Assembly: GCA_903919215.1 (NCBI GenBank)
Contig: CAIXHI010000289.1
Coordinates: 1 to 7,984 of the forward strand
Length of the DNA: 7,984 nt
Reading direction: 5' to 3'
Source: an uncultured Acidimicrobiaceae bacterium
GTDB lineage: Bacteria > Actinomycetota > Acidimicrobiia > Acidimicrobiales > Ilumatobacteraceae
In this document: positions 1 through 5,200 of the stretch, in pieces
How the letters are laid out: every line of letters begins with the position of its first letter
Position numbering within the stretch: the first letter of the stretch is position 1
Made by a program: the position numbers and the translations under genes
The notes under the pieces: generated by a model
What the model was told of the DNA's origin: nothing
Database searches by the model: none
Seen by the model: the letters and a program-made list of their open reading frames with translations, nothing else

Positions 1-872
1 AGGCTCATGTCGACGGCCGAGGCGCCGTCCTCCACCACACCGTCGGTGGCGATGCGCTCGCCGGGGCGCACGACGAAGCGGTCACCCACGCGCAGTGCGC
101 TGGTCTCTACTTCCACCTCGCTGCCGTCGGCCTGCAGCACCATCGCGGTGTGGGCACCGAGGGCCATCAGTGCTCGCAGCGCGCCGCCGGCGCGGCGCTT
201 GGCACGGGCCTCGAACCACCGCCCGGCGAGGATCAGCGCAACGGTGGTGCTGGCGACCTCGAGGTACAGGTGGTGGGTCTCGCCGCGCACCGGCACGAGC
301 GACATCGACATCGTGGCCCCGATGTCGCCGGCGTGGGTGAAGATCAGCGCGTACAGGCTCCAGCCGAACGAGGCGATGACACCCACCGACACCAACGTGT
401 CCATGCTGGCTTCGGCCTGGCCGAGGTTGCGCCAGGCGGCGTGGTGGAACGGGTAGGCCGACCAGGCGGCGACGGGCACGGTGAGCACGAGCGCCACCCA
501 TTGCCACGTGTCGAACTGGATCGCGGGAATCATCGACAGCAGCAGCACGGGCGTGCCGAACGCGATGGCCACGATCAGCCGTCGCCTCAGTGCAGCGATG
601 CGGGCGACGGCCGGGTCGTCGGTCTCCTCGCCCACCGGTGCGGGCAGTGCGGCCTGGTAGCCGATGGACTCGATCGTGCTGATCATCGTCGCCGCGTCGA
701 CCAGAGTGGGGTCGAAGCTGACGTTGGCCTTCTCGGTGGCGTAGTTCACCGTCGCGGTGACGCCGTCGAGTCGGTTCAACTTCTTCTCGATGCGCATCGC
801 GCACGCCGCGCAGGTCATACCGGTGAGCGTGAGGTCGACATGCTCGGTGCTGGTGGGCGCGACGGTGCTCAC
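1..872 (-). CDS. copA: Copper-exporting P1B-type ATPase CopA, N-terminal part (truncated by window edge)
   Basis: This is the first 290 residues of a membrane ATPase that pumps Cu(I) out of the cytoplasm. Residues 11-73 form one heavy-metal-associated domain with the metal motif GMTCAAC (18-24), whose two cysteines bind Cu(I). Four membrane helices follow, near 99-118, 123-142, 156-178 and 202-220, the last ending in GRWFEARAK, which is typical of P1B pumps. Residues 269-290 are the start of the actuator domain (PGERIATDGVVEDGASAVD). The TGE loop, the CPC metal site and the DKTGT phosphorylation motif would lie beyond the left edge. I chose the GTG at 872 because it shares the four bases GTGA with the stop of the preceding small gene, which implies translational coupling, and because it leaves a short leader before the metal domain. 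The loop between helices 3 and 4 contains a His pair (200-201). Copper is preferred over other soft metals because of the adjacent copZ and the CsoR-type operator. The gene is co-transcribed with those upstream genes. Confidence 0.95.
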   Translation of the reverse strand, partial: MSTVAPTSTEHVDLTLTGMTCAACAMRIEKKLNRLDGVTATVNYATEKANVSFDPTLVDAATMISTIESIGYQAALPAPVGEETDDPAVARIAALRRRLIVAIAFGTPVLLLSMIPAIQFDTWQWVALVLTVPVAAWSAYPFHHAAWRNLGQAEASMDTLVSVGVIASFGWSLYALIFTHAGDIGATMSMSLVPVRGETHHLYLEVASTTVALILAGRWFEARAKRRAGGALRALMALGAHTAMVLQADGSEVEVETSALRVGDRFVVRPGERIATDGVVEDGASAVDMS

Positions 873-1003
873 GGCATCACCATGTCGTGCGTGGTGACGG
901 GCGGCTGGTCGCTGCCGGTGGCGTCACCGATCGCGTACGCGACACCAAACGCGCTCGCGAGCACGAGTGCGAACATGGTGAGGCGGACAGCGACGCGGTG
1001 CAT
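869..1003 (-). CDS. Small single-span membrane peptide in copper operon (44 aa)
   Basis: This small gene sits between copZ and copA. It has a basic N-terminus (MHRVAVR), one hydrophobic segment at about residues 8-26 (LTMFALVLASAFGVAYAIG) and a short polar tail ending THDMVMP. The ATG lies 12 bases after the copZ stop, and its TGA overlaps the copA GTG by four bases, so it fits exactly between two certain genes. No strong Shine-Dalgarno sequence is visible and it is probably translated by coupling. The tail's His39, Met41 and Met43 are possible Cu(I) ligands. The Ala/Gly-rich helix recalls, from memory, the membrane anchor at the start of longer proteins found in some actinobacterial copper operons. 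It could therefore be a shortened member of that group or a small regulatory partner of the pump. The function is unknown. That it is a gene is inferred from packing and composition. Confidence 0.72.
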   Translation of the reverse strand: MHRVAVRLTMFALVLASAFGVAYAIGDATGSDQPPVTTHDMVMP

Positions 1004-1015
1004 GGCGGACGTTGC

Positions 1016-1219
1016 TCAGCCGGCGACTTCGAAACCGGCTTCGTCGATTGCGGCGACGATCGCGCTGCTGTCGAGATCGCTGCCGGCGACCGTGACGAGC
1101 TTGGTGCCGAGATCGACGGCGACGGACGCGACGCCCGTCACCTTGCCGACTTCGCCCTTGACGGCTGCTTCGCAGTGGCCGCAGGTCATTCCCGGAACGT
1201 GGAAGGTGAGTTCGCTCAT
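1016..1219 (-). CDS. copZ: Copper chaperone CopZ, heavy-metal-associated domain protein (67 aa)
   Basis: This is a complete stand-alone heavy-metal-associated domain. It starts MSELTFHVPGMTCGHC, with the Cu(I)-binding motif GMTCGHC at residues 10-16, and has the β-α-β-β-α-β pattern ending in DEAGFEVAG. The length of 67 residues is normal for CopZ/Atx1-type chaperones. Its role is to hold Cu(I) in the cytoplasm and pass it to the matching domain of CopA, encoded just downstream. The ATG at 1219 was chosen because it gives the family's usual N-terminus. The frame remains open far upstream, but that extension crosses the operator and the neighbouring crotonase gene. The Shine-Dalgarno sequence is weak. 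It is the first gene of the operon, about 34 bases after the inferred transcription start. The His in CGHC is common in bacterial CopZ. Confidence 0.95.
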   Translation of the reverse strand: MSELTFHVPGMTCGHCEAAVKGEVGKVTGVASVAVDLGTKLVTVAGSDLDSSAIVAAIDEAGFEVAG

Positions 1220-1260
1220 GGTGGTTCGCTTTCGTGCTCGATGGGAGTTCTCGTGCCTCC

Positions 1261-1289
1261 GGTATACCCCCGGGGGGTATCCGTAGCAA
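1261..1289 (-). promoter_or_regulatory. Promoter of the copZ–small gene–copA operon
   Basis: Read on the minus strand, TTGCTA (1289-1284) and TATACC (1266-1261) are separated by exactly 17 bases. Each matches its sigma-70 hexamer at four of six positions. The predicted start near 1253 would leave a leader of about 34 bases before copZ. The spacer is almost entirely the palindrome annotated separately, so a bound repressor would cover the RNA polymerase site. Confidence 0.6.
1264..1280. promoter_or_regulatory. CsoR-type copper operator
   Basis: ATACCCCC-G-GGGGGTAT is a perfect inverted repeat with 8-base arms around one central base, 45-61 bases upstream of copZ. CsoR-family repressors, which leave DNA when they bind Cu(I), recognise GC tracts flanked by TA of this form (the TACCC...GGGTA pattern). 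No csoR gene lies in the window, so the regulator must be encoded elsewhere. The assignment rests on the motif plus the adjacent copper genes. Confidence 0.75.
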
Positions 1290-1310
1290 CCTGCTGTGGT
1301 CACGGTTGCT
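1285..1310. repeat. Inverted repeat spanning the crotonase stop codon
   Basis: AGCAACC (1285-1291) and GGTTGCT (1304-1310) are perfect complements with a 12-base loop. The loop holds the crotonase stop codon (1300-1302) and a shorter GTG/CAC pairing. One arm coincides with the -35 hexamer of the copper promoter. There is no following T-run, so it would be at best a weak terminator for the crotonase gene. Confidence 0.4.
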
Positions 1311-2076
1311 GGGTGAAGTTCGGCTTCCGCTTGTCGAGGAAGGCGGCGATGCCCTCCTGCGCGTCGGGGGTGACCGCCGAGGTGGACATCACGTCCATTG
1401 CCAGCGCGTACGCGGCGGACTGGTCGAGGCCGACCTGGGCGTAGAACCCGCGCTTGCCGGCAGCCTTGCTGAACGCACTGCCGCGGGTGGCGCGGCGCAG
1501 CAGGTCGAGGGTGAACGCATCCAACTCGGCATCGGGAACGGCGTGGTTGATCAGGCCCCACTCGGCGGCCGTGGCGGCGTCGATCGGATCGCCGGTGAGT
1601 GCCATCTCCAGCGCGCGTTTGCGGCCGATGTTGCGCGACACCGCGACGAGCGGCGTATGGCAGAACAGCCCGCCCTTGCCGCCGGGCAGCGCGAATCCGG
1701 CGCTCTCGGCAGCGACGGCCAGGTCGCATGTGGCCACCAGTTGGCAACCAGCGGCGGTGGCCAGCGCATGCACGCGGGCGATGACCACCTGCGGCATCGA
1801 TTGCACGGTGTCCATCATCTCGGTGCACACCGCGAACAGGTGGCGCACGCTGTCGAGGTCGGCACCTGCCATGTCGGCGAAGTTGTGGCCGGCGGAGAAC
1901 ACCGGGCCGTTGGCGGCGAGGATCACGCCGGTGGCGTCGGTGGCGGCCACCTCGCAGAACGCGTCGGTGAGCTCCACCAACACATCCAGTGCGAGTGCGT
2001 TGCGTTTCTCGGGCCGGTTCAGCGTGATGGTGGTGATCGGGCCGTCGCGCTCGACGAGTAGGTGCTGGTGGGTCAC
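1300..2076 (-). CDS. Enoyl-CoA hydratase/isomerase (crotonase) superfamily protein, ECHDC3-like (258 aa)
   Basis: This is a complete crotonase-fold protein. It begins with the family strand TITLNRPEKRNAL (about 16-28). The first oxyanion-hole segment is FSAGH (60-64) and the second is ATAAGCQLVATCD (106-118). The crotonase family binds acyl-CoA and stabilises its thioester enolate. The two glutamates used for hydration in classical enoyl-CoA hydratase (Glu144 and Glu164 in the rat enzyme) align with Gln112 and Gly132 here. The segment ATAAGCQLVA followed by GLFCHTP (136-142), and the C-terminal QEGIAAFLDKRKP, recall ECHDC3-type proteins, so plain hydratase activity is unlikely and the substrate is unknown. 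The frame stays open upstream to a TTG at 2184, with another GTG at 2121. I prefer the GTG at 2076 because it gives the normal family N-terminus (VTHQHLLVERDGP), although no start has a clear Shine-Dalgarno sequence. It stands alone, upstream of and parallel to the copper operon. Confidence 0.88.
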   Translation of the reverse strand: MTHQHLLVERDGPITTITLNRPEKRNALALDVLVELTDAFCEVAATDATGVILAANGPVFSAGHNFADMAGADLDSVRHLFAVCTEMMDTVQSMPQVVIARVHALATAAGCQLVATCDLAVAAESAGFALPGGKGGLFCHTPLVAVSRNIGRKRALEMALTGDPIDAATAAEWGLINHAVPDAELDAFTLDLLRRATRGSAFSKAAGKRGFYAQVGLDQSAAYALAMDVMSTSAVTPDAQEGIAAFLDKRKPNFTQQP

Positions 2077-2080
2077 CGGC

Positions 2081-2141
2081 TCAGTCTCGCGCTTCGGACC
2101 GATGGTGACGTTCGTGTGCACTACCGCGTCAGTTTCGCGCT
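2081..2141. repeat. Direct repeat pair at the 5' end of the crotonase frame
   Basis: TCAGTCTCGCGCT (2081-2093) and TCAGTTTCGCGCT (2129-2141) match at 12 of 13 bases. They are spaced 48 bases apart, which is 16 codons. On the minus strand each lies just upstream of an in-frame GTG (2076 and 2121). If the longer crotonase start were used, they would encode similar RET-containing peptides. Confidence 0.5.
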
Positions 2142-2177
2142 GAAGCAGGTTGGCCGACCACCGAGTGTGAACTGTGG

Positions 2178-2210
2178 TGAACAATTGTGCGAGTTGGAAT
2201 GATTATCCAA
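2178..2210. promoter_or_regulatory. Candidate divergent promoter region with palindrome
   Basis: This is an AT-rich island in otherwise GC-rich DNA between two divergent genes. On the plus strand, TGAACA (2178-2183) and GATTAT (2201-2206) have a 17-base spacer and would serve the giant gene. On the minus strand, GATAAT (2207-2202) is a good -10 for the crotonase gene, but I find no convincing -35. TTGGA (2194-2198) and TCCAA (2206-2210) form a 5-base-arm inverted repeat over both -10 elements, a possible operator. The rest of the gap (2077-2267) holds the direct repeats and the ribosome-binding site, and nothing else that I recognise. Confidence 0.35.
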
Positions 2211-2254
2211 CTTTGTGCTGTCACCATCGATCAGTTGTTCCGACGAGTTGCTCG

Positions 2255-2262
2255 AAGGTGAG
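2255..2262 (+). promoter_or_regulatory. Ribosome-binding site of the giant surface-protein gene
   Basis: AAGGTGAG ends five bases before the ATG at 2268. It is the clearest Shine-Dalgarno sequence in the window and supports that start, which also places a signal segment at the N-terminus. Confidence 0.75.
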
Positions 2263-2267
2263 TCGAT

Positions 2268-5200
2268 ATGCGTGCACGGGTCAATCACCGGCGTTCTTCG
2301 TGGGTCCTGCTCGCTCTGGCTGTGGTGGCTGCCGGGGGTGGTTGGGCGGCGTTCGCGCGGGGGTCTGTTGGCGCGTCGGGGTCGAATGCGGTGGTGGCGG
2401 CGTGGAATCGTGCGCGTGCTGAGGGTTCGTATCACTTCACGAGTGATGTGGTGCAGGTGGCGACGCCGGCCGGGTCGGTGTTGAACGCGGGTCGTGCGGG
2501 TCAGTCGCAGCGTGTGCATGTGGATGGTGTGTCTGATGTGGGTGCGGCGGCGATGGAGTTGGAGCTCTCGACGACTGGCACGAGCGCCGCGGGCGGTCAG
2601 ACGTTGGCGGTTCGGGTGGTTGATGGTGTGACGTTCCAGCGTGATGCTGGTGGTGGGTGGGTGAAGTCGGCGGCGGTGACGGATGCGTTGGCGCCGGGTG
2701 CGGATTTCATGAGTGTGTTGGGGGCGGCGAGTGAGGTGTCGGTCGCTGGTTCGGACACGGTTGCTGGTTCGTTGGTGACGAAGTATTCGTTCACGGTGGA
2801 TGGGTCGGCGTTTGCTGCGGCTCGTCCGGGGTCGAGTTCGTGTGCGGGTGTGACGGGTACGGGGGTGTTGTGGGTTGGTGAGGATGGTTTGCCGGTGCGG
2901 CAGTCGTTGTCGTTGGTGTTCCCGGAGCGTTCCGGGGTGTCGTCGACGAGTCAGATCACGATCGATTTCTCCGAGTACGGGACGGCGTCGGTGCCGGGTG
3001 TGGCGCACGCGTCGGGTGTGTCGTGGTGGCAGTTCGATCTGTCAGGCGATTATCTGGCCGAGTTGTTGTTGCTGGCCGCGTTCGTGTTGTTGGTGGCCGC
3101 GTTGGCGGTGCGTCAGCGGCCGTCTGCTCCGGCGTTGTCGGTGCGCCGGGTGGTGGCGCTCGTGGTCGCGTTCGGGTTGATCGGCGCAGAAGTGTCCACG
3201 TCGTCGGCGCAGGCGCAGGCTCAGGCGCAGGCCGGGTCGGCTGTGGCGCGGGTGTCGCCCGCGACGGTCGCTGCCCCGAAGCCCGAGAATCTGACTGCGC
3301 AGGCGCGTGCCTACGAGCGCAGCCAGTCCGCGGATCCGCATGTGGATCGGTTGGCGGTGTTGCCGCAGTTGGGTGATCCGACTGACACGACTACCGACAC
3401 CGACCTTGATGGTCTGACCAACTTCGTGGAGGAACGGATCGGTACCGATCCTGCGGAGACGGACTCTGACGGTGATGGTGTTGATGACAAGGTCGAGGTC
3501 GATGGGTTCACCGTGGCCTGTGCGGCGAACACGGGTGCAGCGGTGCGCTGGTTCGGCGACCCGACCGTGACCGACAGCAACGTCGATGGCCTCACCGACG
3601 GAATGGAATGGGGGGTCGACACCGATGGTGATTGCACACCCGACTTCTTCGACGACGACAACGACGGTGACGGGGTGCCGGATCGGATCGATGCTGGGAC
3701 GTTGACCAAGGTTGGGGGGTTCGGCGCGGCTACACCGTTGCAGTTGTCGCTCGCTGGCCTGGAGACGGCGAGTGCTCTGCCCACGCTGGTGGAGTTCCAG
3801 GTGCGACCGGACGACGCGTCGCATGTTCGTGCCGCGTTGCAGCCGATGGATTGGCCGGCCGACACGCAGGGTCAGATCATGGACCTGAACAACAGTACCG
3901 ACGACATGTTGTTGATCCCGATGTTGGAGATCACCGTTCCCGCCGGTCATGTGCTGCCGACCGAATCGGATCTTGCCGCGTACAACATCCAGGTGAATGC
4001 TGCTGACGCTGCGGGCGCCCGGCGGGTGTATGTGCCGTTGAATGTGTTGAAAGATCCCGACAGTGGTGCCGATGTCGCGTTCTCGGGGCGGATGCTGTAT
4101 TCGTCGCAGTCGTCGTGGGCTACTGCGCAGCAGGTGCGGTTGGTGTGGATGGTGCAGGTCAACAACGACGTGCGTTGTGATCCGACTGCCGCCAATGCTG
4201 CCGATGTCGGTTGCGTCAGCGTTGGCGCGGTGAACGGTGTGGATGCCGGTTACGTCTTCGATGCGCCCCAGATCGTGCATTCCTACGACAACGACCCGTG
4301 GATGTTGACTGGGTTGAGTGTGTCCCAAGAGCAGGGCACCGACTCGGCAGTCATCTACGAAGACCCGGCGGCGGTCGCGGATCGCAATGACCACACGCCG
4401 ACGTGGCTGTTGGAGGGGATCCTGACCGAACGGTTCTTGTCGACGAACCCCGACACCGGCGTGTTCGAGATCACCCCGGCGAACATCAAGCGCACACTCG
4501 ACAGCGACCTCACGAGTGGCGTCACCGTGTACGGGCTGCCCGACGTGTTCCAGGTGGAGACACGCTCATCGCCCACGTTCGACCGAGGGCTGGTGGATAC
4601 TGCGGCAGCAATCGACGACGTGCTCCAGCTGAAGTTCACGCCGCGGCTCGGGTTGGGCGCCGCGTTCCAGCCGCTGATCACCACGGCGATCATGACCACC
4701 TATCGCAGCATCAGTCTCGACACGGGTTCTGGCTTCACCACGGTGAATGGCGCGAGCGTTTCGGTCAGATTCCCGACCGCGGCCGAGGGCGGCACACAGG
4801 ACACTGTCGGCAGCGTCAAGTGGAACCCGTTCTGCGCCACCGGCACCACGCCGGCCTGGCGGTCCTGCACGCTCGACGAGTTCCTCGCCGATGTCGAGCA
4901 GGCCGCGGCCAGCGAGCCGACGTATGACCCCGAGGACCCCACGCAGGAGCTGGCGGTGCCGGATCCCGAGGTGGCCGCGGGAGAACTGGAATTCGCCCGG
5001 TTGCACGCCCTGATGATGATGAGCGGCAGGACGGTCACTACTCAGATCGCCACGATCGACGACCAGGTCCTCGCGAGCAACCGCGGCTACGCCAGCACAA
5101 CTGCACTGTTCTCCACGTCACAACTGGTCGAAGCCAGCCAATCGATCTCCAAGCAGGTGTACAAGAGGGTTTTCGGATTCCTCTATCTGAGGAGCCTGTC

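Noticed and set aside
150..1286. 378-codon plus-strand frame across the copper genes
   Set aside because: It lies antisense to copA, the small gene and copZ, all with clear family motifs, and is Gly/Arg/His-rich without any domain.
1016..1828. Long in-frame N-terminal extension of copZ (270 codons)
   Set aside because: The extension crosses the copper promoter and operator, overlaps the crotonase gene in another frame, and has Arg/His-rich low-complexity composition. The chaperone alone has the normal family length.
1234..2143. Plus-strand frames opposite the crotonase gene
   Set aside because: They are shadows of a well-supported crotonase on the other strand, with no motif or start signal.
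2284..2357. Twin-arginine (Tat) export signal at the start of the giant protein
   Set aside because: An RR pair precedes the hydrophobic core, but the rest of the Tat consensus is missing (RRSSW). An ordinary signal anchor is the safer reading.
2826..2850. Lipoprotein attachment cysteine for the LprG-like domain
   Set aside because: The only cysteine in the N-terminal domain (192) is far from the signal segment and there is no lipobox.
2121..3008. 295-codon Arg/His/Thr-rich minus-strand frame
   Set aside because: It is antisense to the N-terminal domain of the giant gene. Its extreme composition follows from the G+T bias of the coding strand.
3042..4394. 450-codon minus-strand frame opposite the giant gene
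   Set aside because: Its His/Arg/Val-rich, motif-free sequence is what the reverse complement of Asp-Gly-rich type-3 coding DNA gives. It has no ribosome-binding site and no recognisable domain.
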